Shown one piece after another: positions 9,241 through 17,800 of a stretch of 64,000 nt of DNA. How positions within the stretch are numbered: the stretch's first letter is position 1; each line of letters opens with the position of its first letter. The notes beneath the pieces are model-generated. The model was not told where the DNA came from. It saw nothing but the letters and a program-made list of their open reading frames with translations, and did not search any database. A program made the translations under genes and the position numbers. The DNA is from Burkholderiales bacterium (GTDB lineage: Bacteria > Pseudomonadota > Gammaproteobacteria > Burkholderiales > Nitrosomonadaceae). Location: positions 930,001-994,000 of the forward strand of contig JACKLR010000001.1 in NCBI GenBank assembly GCA_024235795.1. Reading direction: 5' to 3'.

Positions 9241-10002
9241 TCATGTACGCTTAACGATAGTCGTTTTATACCACATATTAAATTTTTGCAATCCATTTAG
9301 ACACTTGGGTGCCAATCCAATTGCAACCGCATCCACTAAACAATACCAAGCCGCTACACCACTAGGCGGATTACCCTGAGACCAGTCAAAAACAGGTTCT
9401 ATCGGTGCCCATTTCCAGGTACCAGCCGCTGTGCCTATAATTTCAAGCCACGTACAGATAAAAAAAGCACCAAGATATACTAAAGGCGATCTTCCTTTAA
9501 GAACACAAATCACAAAAATGACAAACAGAAATGCTCCGACCTGATCACCTTGTTCCGGAATACCACTGATACCCCACAGTGCCCACAAACCACCCGTGAC
9601 AAATACAAATACAGCAATTTTACGCGCATACATTTGAAAAAATCCAGAGCGTGCAAGCTTAACTGCGGTTAAATACACCATGCCATGGCCAGGAGGCACG
9701 TATAGCGGCACATTCTCAAACCGATAGGTATAGCCCTCCATATAAATGGAAGCGAAATACTCACCAACTGTTGCAAAAGCCACAGCAACAGCTACCTGCA
9801 TTCTAATTTCTTTATTCTCACCTACCAGAAGGGCAAACAGGAATATCCATGCAGTAACACCCAATGTATTTTGCAATGCCATACTTCCACTGCCATCTAT
9901 AACCAAACTAACTGCACAGCAGAAGAAAGTAAATGCTGGAATAAAATAATCACGCATCCTATGCGGATATTCAATACCAGCTTTTGGAAAATGATCCAGC
10001 AT
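9241..10002 (-). CDS. Conserved seven-helix membrane protein of unknown function next to the hao cluster
   Basis: I do not recognise a named family. The 253-residue product is very hydrophobic with about seven predicted membrane segments: around residues 18-38, 43-62, 68-88, a segment near VYLTAVKLA, 130-150, 158-175 and 182-205. A conserved-looking loop VPLYVPPGHGMVYLTA precedes the fourth. There is no signal peptide, cofactor motif or CXXCH. An internal ATG at 9957 (MRDYFIPAFTFF) is an alternative start. It follows cycB on the same strand, but a strong terminator (10022-10046) ends only about 20 bp before its start codon, so read-through or a promoter overlapping the hairpin is needed. Confidence 0.7.
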   Translation of the reverse strand: MLDHFPKAGIEYPHRMRDYFIPAFTFFCCAVSLVIDGSGSMALQNTLGVTAWIFLFALLVGENKEIRMQVAVAVAFATVGEYFASIYMEGYTYRFENVPLYVPPGHGMVYLTAVKLARSGFFQMYARKIAVFVFVTGGLWALWGISGIPEQGDQVGAFLFVIFVICVLKGRSPLVYLGAFFICTWLEIIGTAAGTWKWAPIEPVFDWSQGNPPSGVAAWYCLVDAVAIGLAPKCLNGLQKFNMWYKTTIVKRT

Positions 10003-10021
10003 TCTTTAGACCTCAATCAAA

Positions 10022-10046
10022 TAAAAAAACCCGCCAGTGGCGGGTT
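10022..10046 (-). terminator. Rho-independent terminator downstream of the hao cluster
   Basis: AACCCGCC pairs with GGCGGGTT (10028-10046) around a three-base loop, giving an 8-bp GC-rich stem. On the minus strand it is followed by a run of seven T. This is the clearest terminator in the window. It should end the haoA-haoB-cycA-cycB message, yet lies immediately before the start codon of the membrane protein gene at 9241-10002. Confidence 0.85.
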
Positions 10047-10049
10047 ACA

Positions 10050-10082
10050 AAATTTGAAATTTTTATCTGTTATTTCAAATTT
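10050..10082. repeat. AT-rich inverted repeat
   Basis: AAATTTGAAAT (10050-10060) and ATTTCAAATTT (10072-10082) are perfect 11-bp arms with an 11-nt loop. It lies three bases from the GC-rich terminator hairpin on the cycB side. It may be a second, weaker transcript-end structure or a binding site; the sequence alone does not decide. Confidence 0.7.
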
Positions 10083-10132
10083 ATTGTCGTAAACGGCTGT
10101 TCATCATACAACTCGTTAGAAAGCCTATATAT

Positions 10133-10192
10133 CATGTAATTTCAGTCGCTTAAAATTTAATACTATAAATTAGTGCGTCCTGAAATTACATG
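10133..10192. repeat. 13-bp inverted repeat downstream of cycB
   Basis: CATGTAATTTCAG (10133-10145) and CTGAAATTACATG (10180-10192) match perfectly as inverted arms around 34 AT-rich bases. It is the third stem-loop in the 280-bp gap between cycB and the membrane protein gene. It could stabilise the 3' end of the abundant cytochrome message or be a remnant of a small mobile element. No flanking direct repeat was seen. Confidence 0.7.
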
Positions 10193-10282
10193 TAATGACG
10201 ACGATTTACAATTATTAGTTATATGTTACCCGCGAACAATCAACCAGATCATTCACTATTGAACTTGGATTGAAAATGACAA

Positions 10283-10915
10283 TCAATAATCGTCATCATC
10301 ATCGTCATCATCATCGTCGTCATCTTCTTCCCAGTCATCCCAGTCGTCCGCCTTCAGCACCAGTTTACCCTGTGCTTTGCTGGCATCCAGATCCGTCATC
10401 GGCGCTTCTTCATGCACCAGGTTCTGATGACAATCTATACAGGTCGCCCCATGGGTCTCCATTCGCTTGTGTGCCGCTTGCGCATCATCTCCCGGTGGAT
10501 CCGGATTCCTGTGACAGTCACGGCATGTCACGCTGTCCCATTTCTTCAGGTTCATGCGCGCATCATGCGCCATGATCAACCGGCGCTCGTTAAACTTCTC
10601 CAGCGTCGAGTAATCATTGACCAACTCCAGCCATAATTCACGCGCACCATCTACCACATGCGTATAAACCGCCAGATGAAAGTTCTTGAATCCCTGTGGT
10701 ATATGACAATGCTTACACCCAGGATTAGCACCCAAGGCACCATAGTGGGTCGATTCTTTCAATTCGTCCTGAGGATAGGTCATCGAGTGGCAGCTCGTGC
10801 AGAATTCATCTGTCGATAACGCCGCTTCTCCCCCAAATACCACGCCTACCAAGACTATGCCCAGTAATGCTCCTGTCAGCAGAGTACCTATCGCTCCTTT
10901 TTGTAATCCAGTCAT
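10283..10915 (-). CDS. cycB: Tetraheme cytochrome cM552 (NapC/NirT family, quinone-interacting)
   Basis: The protein has one N-terminal membrane anchor (about residues 8-28, GTLLTGALLGIVLVGVVFGG) and four CXXCH heme sites (CTSCH at 39, CKHCH, CRDCH, CIDCH), the NapC/NirT layout. In ammonia oxidisers this protein (also named cycX) passes electrons from cytochrome c554 to the quinone pool at the periplasmic face. It starts 12 bp after cycA with AGGAG in the gap. The C-terminus is unusual: WDDWEE, then twelve consecutive Asp and a final Tyr, encoded by a GAT/GAC trinucleotide repeat. Confidence 0.95.
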   Translation of the reverse strand: MTGLQKGAIGTLLTGALLGIVLVGVVFGGEAALSTDEFCTSCHSMTYPQDELKESTHYGALGANPGCKHCHIPQGFKNFHLAVYTHVVDGARELWLELVNDYSTLEKFNERRLIMAHDARMNLKKWDSVTCRDCHRNPDPPGDDAQAAHKRMETHGATCIDCHQNLVHEEAPMTDLDASKAQGKLVLKADDWDDWEEDDDDDDDDDDDDY

Positions 10916-10927
10916 TCAGGTCTCCTG

Positions 10928-11653
10928 TTAATCGTCATCGTCGTCATCGTCGTCTTCGTCGCCTTTTTCACCTTCTTCAGCGTTGGCCTGGAATTCGTCG
11001 TGATATTTGAATTTCGGTTCACCTACAAATGCACCATCCAGTTTGTAGTGCGCATGCATCGCGCTGTCGTCTTTCACCATTTTGTCAAAGTCAAAGCGGT
11101 ATTTCTCATCAACGTCCGGGGTGAACGGGGTGTAAGGTTCTTTCGTGCCTTTCCAGCCCGATCCTTCGTAGTTCAGGTGACAGGCCGCACACGCTTCTTC
11201 AAAATGAAAGTCCTGACCTCTGTCCGCCAGACGTTTACGCTCGGTCGTTCTGCCGCTTCTTTCAAATTGCTGACCGCCTTTACGATGGTCACCACGATAT
11301 TTCTTGCCCGCTCCATGACAGGATTCACAGCCTACCGCCGCCAGGTGCTTTCTCGGTCTCTCAATTGTATAGCCGCCTCTTTGCTCCCAGCCATCTACGT
11401 GACAGCCTACGCAGTCTTTGTCTTTGGTGTAGTCTTTGTCCGGATCAAGTCCTGCCTTCTCTTTGGCTTCTTTGCGCTCGCCCGCTTTGAGTGACTCCAT
11501 CGCTTTCGCATGCGCTGTGTCATTCCAGGATTTCGCCTGCGATTTGTGGCACGAACTGCATTTCTTGCGTCCCTCAAAATCCGCTACCGCTGTGCCTGTG
11601 AAAAACGCAAACAGCGCAAATATCGCCAGTAGGTACGTTATTGGGTGTTTCAT
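10928..11653 (-). CDS. cycA: Cytochrome c554, tetraheme periplasmic electron carrier
   Basis: A 24-residue signal peptide (ending GTAVA) precedes a mature protein starting DFEGRKKCSSCHKSQ. Four CXXCH sites are visible (CSSCH at 32, CVGCH, CESCH, CAACH), with further His residues as axial ligands. Cytochrome c554 takes electrons from HAO in the periplasm, from which they go to cM552. The start is secured by AAGGAGG just upstream. The gene has its own promoter-like sequence (11698-11725). The tail is acidic (GDE then eight Asp), whereas the N. europaea protein, as I remember it, ends in a Lys-rich tail. Confidence 0.96.
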   Translation of the reverse strand: MKHPITYLLAIFALFAFFTGTAVADFEGRKKCSSCHKSQAKSWNDTAHAKAMESLKAGERKEAKEKAGLDPDKDYTKDKDCVGCHVDGWEQRGGYTIERPRKHLAAVGCESCHGAGKKYRGDHRKGGQQFERSGRTTERKRLADRGQDFHFEEACAACHLNYEGSGWKGTKEPYTPFTPDVDEKYRFDFDKMVKDDSAMHAHYKLDGAFVGEPKFKYHDEFQANAEEGEKGDEDDDDDDDD

Positions 11654-11697
11654 CCTTCCTCCTTATACTTTTTTTATTTCAAGTTCATAAGCCGCGT

Positions 11698-11725
11698 ATT
11701 GTACGCGATCACCCGAATGTGTAAA
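11698..11725 (-). promoter_or_regulatory. Sigma70-type promoter candidate for cycA
   Basis: On the minus strand TTTACA (11725-11720) and TACAAT (11703-11698) are separated by 16 bp, a strong sigma70-like match, about 45 bp before the cycA start. A palindrome, CGCGTA-TTG-TACGCG (11693-11707), covers the -10 box and could be an operator. This would allow cycA and cycB to be expressed beyond the level of the haoAB message. Confidence 0.6.
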
Positions 11726-11814
11726 TGGGTTATAGGGATGGGCGCGCACTTTTTTGTCGTCAGTGTTGTTTTTATTTTAACTGTGACCGTCTCCGCTGTC
11801 CTTTATTCTATCAG

Positions 11815-12861
11815 TCAGCTTTCCCGACCGCCCGGTATTTTGTATACCCAGTAGCCGCCGCTCTGGTATACGAGCTGCAGCGCTTCCAGTTCCATCGGTG
11901 CGTCTTTGTCGGTGAACGGCAGCATTTTCGCCAGCAGGGTTTCACTGCTTTGTTCGTCGCTCAGAAAGTAGACTCTGATTTGCGTATCGGTGATCGATTG
12001 CAGGGTATACGTATCAAAGTCGTTCTCCTTGAGCTGGACTTTCATGTGGTTGATCATGCCATGAATGTTGCCGGTCAGCGGAAAGTTCTGGTAGGCAACC
12101 CCTATTTTATCCGGGTACATGAGACCCAGTTTGTACAGGTCTGTGACATGAACAATGACGTAGGCTTCACGATCATCTCCAGCAAGTCTGCGTAACGTGG
12201 CTACGCCTTCTTCCGGCTCGGCCGTCAGTGCTTTGCTGAAATCCTCGAATTGCGCCAGTTCTTTTTGGACAGGCTTGCTTTGCCAGAATTCCTGTTCATA
12301 GGCATCTATCGCTGCAATATGTTCCTGCCAGTGCTGCGGGATGATCAACGGTTCGTTCAGATGACTGGTGAACAAGGTCTCATAGCCAGTCAACAGGTTG
12401 ATTTGTTGCGAAATGTCCCACCAGGCAATGATGAGCGCATCTTTCGCGGCATATTGGCTGATGGCTTTGGCCAGCGCACTCAGCTCGGATGATTTCCAAT
12501 CCAGCGCATGCAGGTTTTCTTTGCTGTTGTTTTGCCATTTGACAAGCACCGGCGCTGTGCCGTCCCGCTGTGCCACCATCGCCTGCGCTATGGGTTTTTC
12601 TACTTCCGGTACGATAACGTCATAATGACTGATGGTCAGTTCCGGCCACGCATCCAGTTCCAGTTCAGGATACTGCTGCGGGTTCCCGGATGATATTTTC
12701 TGGTATTGATACGGCGCTTGCCCCGGCGCAAACCATAAGTACGCAAACCACCCCAGAAAAACCAAACCTCCCGTCACCAGGAGTATGCCTAATGACGGGA
12801 GTAATCTATCCCCCGACCGCTTCACTTGCGTGGCGCGGCCGGTCGTCTCTGCGGGTATCAA
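11815..12861 (-). CDS. haoB: HaoB, conserved membrane-anchored protein of the hao cluster
   Basis: The 348-residue product has a cytoplasmic basic N-terminus, one membrane helix (about 23-48, LLPSLGILLVTGGLVFLGWF onward) and a large presumed periplasmic domain with no cysteine or heme motif. Its place between haoA and cycA and its length identify it as haoB, whose biochemical role is unresolved. The TTG start (12861) overlaps the haoA TGA stop as TTGA, so it is translationally coupled to haoA. A 161-bp gap with a promoter candidate separates it from cycA. Confidence 0.9.
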   Translation of the reverse strand: MIPAETTGRATQVKRSGDRLLPSLGILLVTGGLVFLGWFAYLWFAPGQAPYQYQKISSGNPQQYPELELDAWPELTISHYDVIVPEVEKPIAQAMVAQRDGTAPVLVKWQNNSKENLHALDWKSSELSALAKAISQYAAKDALIIAWWDISQQINLLTGYETLFTSHLNEPLIIPQHWQEHIAAIDAYEQEFWQSKPVQKELAQFEDFSKALTAEPEEGVATLRRLAGDDREAYVIVHVTDLYKLGLMYPDKIGVAYQNFPLTGNIHGMINHMKVQLKENDFDTYTLQSITDTQIRVYFLSDEQSSETLLAKMLPFTDKDAPMELEALQLVYQSGGYWVYKIPGGRES

Positions 12862-14564
12862 GCTTCGCTTTGCTTACGTTTACGCCATCCTGCCAGGGCT
12901 AATGTGCCTGCCAGCAGCATGCCGCCACCTAAACCACCCAGCGAGATTTTCTCTGCCGTGCTGTCCAGATCCAGTAAGCTGGTGCGCTTGCCTTCAAGCT
13001 TCGCGACGCGTTCTTTTAACGCAACCATTTCGCGAATCCGGAAGTTTTCGTCCTGTACTTCAACGTAAGCACGGTTCATCGGACCCCACCCTTCGGTATA
13101 CGTCCAGCCACCTGGGTTTACGTGAGCAAGACCAACGTGCATTTTAGCCAGGTCGTTCTCACCCATCTCGAGTACTTTCAACTCCATCGAGGCCGGGTTG
13201 TTGTCTTGCGACCAGAACAGTTGCGTGAAGATCATGAACCCTGGTTTTTCCGGTGCCGGTGGATTCGGACGGTTGGTCTTCTGTCCCGCCAGCAAACCTT
13301 CGTTGTACAGTTTCTCGACAACTTCATGCGCATCCTGGTATTTCGCCAGACCCTGCAAGGTGCCTTTGTCCATCAGATCCAGATATGAACGGGCAAAACG
13401 CTCTGAGTGACATTGGGTACAAGTCACTACCCATGCGTCCAGTCTCTCTTCTGACCATTCGCTGTTGATGTTCTCTGCGATACCCGGTACAAACGGATAG
13501 TTCGCCCAGCGGATTTTTCTCACCATGTTGTGGCTGTATTCGCCTTCAAACTCCATGTGACAGCCTGCACACGTCGGCGCTGTCTGTCCGCCTTTGCTGT
13601 ACGCATCCTTGAGCTCTACGTCCCAGTTCCAGTTATTGCCCAGCATGGCAACTATTTTACCGTGCTTGGACATCGAGTACGCTTCCCAGTTGTTGTGGTC
13701 TACACCACTATGGCAGGTCGCGCACGCTTCCGGTTTGCGGGATTCCGCCGCTGAGAATTCATGGCGCGTATGGCATGTGTCGCATTTGTTCTGGTTCATG
13801 TGACACATGGTACAGCCTTCCGCTACTTCACGTTGTGGCATTGCCGCCCATACCGTGGTCTCTACGTTCGCTTTGTAGTCCAGTGCATGTGATGGGCGTC
13901 CATCTGGCCATTGACCGTTCGGCCAGATCAGCGTGTCGCGCTCTGATTCGCGTTCCGCAAATTCCTGCAAGTGACATTTGCCGCACACATCCGCTGTCGG
14001 CATGATCAGGTCTTTGCTGTGGTCAATCTTGCCTTCCTGGTTGATACCCGCATGGCAATCTATACAGCCCACTTCTTTCAGCTGCTCGCCGTCTTTCAGA
14101 TAACCCAGTGAACGCAGGTTCTTCTCTACGTCTTCAAGTTTGCCTTTTTTGTAAAATGTCGGATCGCTTGGCTTTAACGCACGAACCTTGTCCAGATTCG
14201 CGTGAGTACTCTTCTTCCATGCGTTAACCCATACCGGCGATTCGTCTGAGTGACATTCCACGCACTCTTTCCGGTCCGCTTTGTCTCGCATCGAGGTCGG
14301 CGGCTCATAAAATGTCGCCGGATCCATATACGTGCTCAGCGGAATCGGCTCCCAGTAATCACCCATCGTCCCCTTGCCCGCTCCTTGCTCAGGATCCTTG
14401 TAGCGCTTCACCAGCGCTTCATGCAACTCCTTCGGACTCGCTCCTCTGTCAAGCCCCAACGCCTCATATGTCGCATCCGGTACGCTTGGTATCGCCTGTA
14501 CCGCACCCGCCAGCGCAAATGCACATACAAACATGACCAATCTTAGCCATAGCTTGGAAATCAT
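12858..14564 (-). CDS. haoA: Hydroxylamine oxidoreductase, octaheme subunit
   Basis: HAO oxidises hydroxylamine in the periplasm, the energy-yielding step of ammonia oxidation. From the ATG at 14564 the protein is 568 residues. The signal peptide is about 24 residues (cut after AVQA), and there are eight CXXCH sites (CVECH, CIDCH, CGKCH, CTMCH, CDTCH, CATCH, CAGCH, CTQCH). The Tyr in GGWTYTEGW, residue 489 here and about 465 in the mature form, fits Tyr467 of N. europaea HAO, which cross-links to heme P460 of a neighbouring subunit. A C-terminal helix (LGGLGGGMLLAGTLALAGW) ends in WRKRK. AGGAGAG at good spacing supports this start over an upstream in-frame one at 14591. Confidence 0.98.
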   Translation of the reverse strand: MISKLWLRLVMFVCAFALAGAVQAIPSVPDATYEALGLDRGASPKELHEALVKRYKDPEQGAGKGTMGDYWEPIPLSTYMDPATFYEPPTSMRDKADRKECVECHSDESPVWVNAWKKSTHANLDKVRALKPSDPTFYKKGKLEDVEKNLRSLGYLKDGEQLKEVGCIDCHAGINQEGKIDHSKDLIMPTADVCGKCHLQEFAERESERDTLIWPNGQWPDGRPSHALDYKANVETTVWAAMPQREVAEGCTMCHMNQNKCDTCHTRHEFSAAESRKPEACATCHSGVDHNNWEAYSMSKHGKIVAMLGNNWNWDVELKDAYSKGGQTAPTCAGCHMEFEGEYSHNMVRKIRWANYPFVPGIAENINSEWSEERLDAWVVTCTQCHSERFARSYLDLMDKGTLQGLAKYQDAHEVVEKLYNEGLLAGQKTNRPNPPAPEKPGFMIFTQLFWSQDNNPASMELKVLEMGENDLAKMHVGLAHVNPGGWTYTEGWGPMNRAYVEVQDENFRIREMVALKERVAKLEGKRTSLLDLDSTAEKISLGGLGGGMLLAGTLALAGWRKRKQSEA

Positions 14565-14591
14565 CTCTCTCTCCTTTGTCTCTCTGTTCAT

Positions 14592-14855
14592 TTCCAGTTA
14601 TTTTTACTTCTTTCTCTTTGTTTTCTTCTTCTCTTCAGTGCTGTATCCAGCAGTTACTTATTCTTCATCATAACCACCGCTTCCCTTCGAACCATCACAA
14701 CAAGCTCATCCATTGTGCCTCCCTAACTTCAACACCCGAACCCATCACAACAGTACTACACCGCACCTGATCTTTCTTCTAACTTCGCAAAGTAAGACTA
14801 CTCAGTCACCCCGCCCGTGTCAAGCAGTTTGTCGCTGTCTGACAATGCAAGCAAG
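14592..14855 (-). promoter_or_regulatory. haoA upstream region with a possible promoter
   Basis: This 264-bp gap separates the rpoC stop from haoA. On the minus strand TTGACA (14823-14818) is followed after 17 bp by a weak -10, TAGTCT (14800-14795), which would give a leader of about 220 nt. The minus-strand leader is rich in purines (the plus strand is pyrimidine-rich), with little pairing potential. No U-run terminator for rpoC was found, so some read-through from the rpoBC operon into haoA is possible. Confidence 0.45.
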
Positions 14856-17800
14856 TCAAATAGCCTGCTCGTTGCTTTCACTTGCAATACTTATATCTTG
14901 ATGTAAGTCAGACAAGATATTCTGTTTTTTTCGTGTATTATGGAATGACAGGCCTGTACCCGCAGGTACCAGTCTACCCACAATAACGTTTTCCTTGAGC
15001 CCTCTCAATTCATCTTTCTTACCCATAATAGCTGCTTCTGTCAGCACCCGTGTTGTTTCCTGGAATGAAGCTGCCGAAATAAATGAATCAGTTGACAATG
15101 ATGCTTTGGTAATACCCAGCAACATATACTCATAGGTTGCTGGCAATTTTTTCTCCGCGATCAAGCGCTCATTTTCAATTAACAAATCAGCACGCTCAAC
15201 CTGTTCGCCGGGTATAAATGAGGAATCACCAGCATTGATTACCTGGACTCTTCTTAACATCTGACGCACAATCACTTCAATATGTTTGTCATTAATTTTA
15301 ACGCCTTGTAGTCGATAAACATCCTGCACTTCATCTGTAATATAGCGAGCAAGCGCTTCTACACCTTGCAGGCGCAAAATATCACGCGGATCGGCTGGAC
15401 CATCAACGATGACCTCACCTTTATTAACAACCTGACCATCATGTGCCATGACATGTTTATCCTTAGGAATAAGATATTCATGCGCAATACCTTCCAGGTC
15501 TGTTATTACCAGACGCTGCTTGCCTTTAGTGTCCTTGCCGAAGGAAACAATACCGGTTACTTCAGCTAACATACCTGCATCTTTAGGTGAACGCGCTTCA
15601 AACAATTCCGCAACGCGTGGCAAGCCTCCTGTAATATCTCTTGTTTTTGACGTTTCTTGTGGTATCCGCGCTATAACCTCACCGACGCTGACCTGCTGGC
15701 CATCACGCACAGTAATAATGCACCCGATTTGAAATGTTATACTAACAGGCTGATTGCTACCCGCGATCTTGATTTCCTGACCATCGTCATCCAAAAATTT
15801 TACTAGAGGACGCAAGCCCTTGGATTGAACGACACCGCGCCGCTTTGGATCAATAACAACAAGTGTTGACAACCCCGTAACCTCATCAATTTGCTTTGCT
15901 ACCGTCACACCTTCTTCAACGTTTTCAAAGCGTACTTTGCCGGTATACTCTGTGATAATCGGACGCGTATGCGGATCCCATGTCGTTAAAATCTGACCGG
16001 CTTTCACATTTTCGCCGTCACGGACTAACAAGGTCGCTCCATAAGGCGCTTTATGTCGTTCACGTTCGCGTCCATTTTCATCCGTTATGATAACTTCTCC
16101 ACTACGTGAGATAGCAATTAACTCATTCTGCGCATTCGTTACATAACGCATTGTGGAAGTGTACTGTACTATACCGCTGGATTTGCTTTCTACTTGACTC
16201 GCAACCGCAGTTCTTGATGCCGCACCACCTATATGGAAAGTACGCATGGTCAACTGCGTACCAGGTTCACCAATTGATTGTGCTGCAATAACACCAACAG
16301 CTTCCCCGACGTTAACAAGCGACCCACGTCCCAAGTCCCTGCCATAGCATTTTGCACAGAGACCATACCGCGTCTCACAGGTCAGTGGCGTGCGTACCTT
16401 TACTTCATCAATTCCATAGGATTCAATAAAATCAACTGCTGCTTCATCAAGCAATGTTCCCGCAGGATAAAGCAACTCTTGATTTTCTGGATTGATGACA
16501 TCATTGACAATTACACGGCCCAGTATACGTTCGCGAAGCGCCTCAATTATCTCACCTCCCTCAATCAAGGCTTTCATGTTAACGCCTTCGCCAGTATTAC
16601 AATCGTCTTCAGTGACCACAAGATCCTGAGTAACATCAACTAAGCGACGTGTTAAATAGCCTGAATTTGCCGTTTTGAGCGCAGTATCAGCTAGACCCTT
16701 GCGCGCACCGTGTGTTGAAATAAAATACTGTAATACATTCAAGCCTTCACGGAAATTTGCTGTAATAGGCGTTTCAATTATAGAACCATCCGGTTTAGCC
16801 ATCAAACCACGCATACCGGATAATTGTCTTATTTGTGCCGCCGAACCACGGGCTCCGGAATCAGCCATCATGTAAATTGAATTAAAGGATTCCTGCAACA
16901 TTTCATTGCCTGATTCATCCATCTTTGCAGTACCGGTACTCGGATCAAGAACCTTTTCAACACCAAGTTGCTCCATCATTGCTTTGGCTACTTGATCCCC
17001 TGCACGCCCCCAAATATCAACAACCTTGTTATAACGCTCGCCTTGCGTCACTAAACCTGACGTATACTGTCCTTCAATTTCTTTCACTTCCTTTTCTGCG
17101 GCAGAAATTAGATCACTCTTCTGCTTAGGAATTAACATATCATCTGCACAGATCGAAATACCCGCTTTAGTCGCATAACTAAAGCCAGCATACATGAGTT
17201 TATCAGCAAAAATAACGGTCTCACGCAATCCACAACGCCGAAAAGCAGCATTAATTAGTTTGGAAATTTCTTTTTTCTTGAGTGTCTTGTTGAGTAGGGA
17301 AAAAGGTAATCCGGGTGGAAAATTTTCAAATAAAAGTGTACGCCCAACCGTTGTTTCACAGCGGGTTATTTTTTCACGCTGTTCACCATCAGCATCGGTA
17401 TCAGTCTCTTTAATACGAATTGTAATTCTGGCATTTAATTCAACCTGGCGACTTTCATAAGCACGTGAAACTTCACTGATATCAGCAAAAAACATGCCTT
17501 CACCACGAGCGCCCACTTTTTCTCGTGTAGTGTAATATAATCCAAGAACAATGTCCTGGGATGGAACAATAATGGGTTCACCATTAGCAGGGGACAAAAT
17601 GTTATTGGTTGACATCATCAGTGAACGGCATTCCATTTGCGCTTCGAGCGACAGCGGAACATGGACTGCCATCTGATCGCCATCAAAGTCTGCGTTAAAT
17701 GCGGCACAAACCAGTGGGTGCAATTGAATTGCCTTACCCTCAATGAGTACAGGCTCAAATGTTTGTATCCCGAGGCGATGAAGTGTCGGAGCACGATTCA

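Noticed and set aside
10270..10575. Histidine-rich 101-codon frame on the plus strand (HHHRHHHRRH)
   Set aside because: It is the antisense of the poly-Asp coding repeat of cycB; it has no homologous look and no independent support.
11000..11494. 164-codon plus-strand frame opposite cycA
   Set aside because: Fully covered by a well-supported tetraheme cytochrome gene on the other strand.
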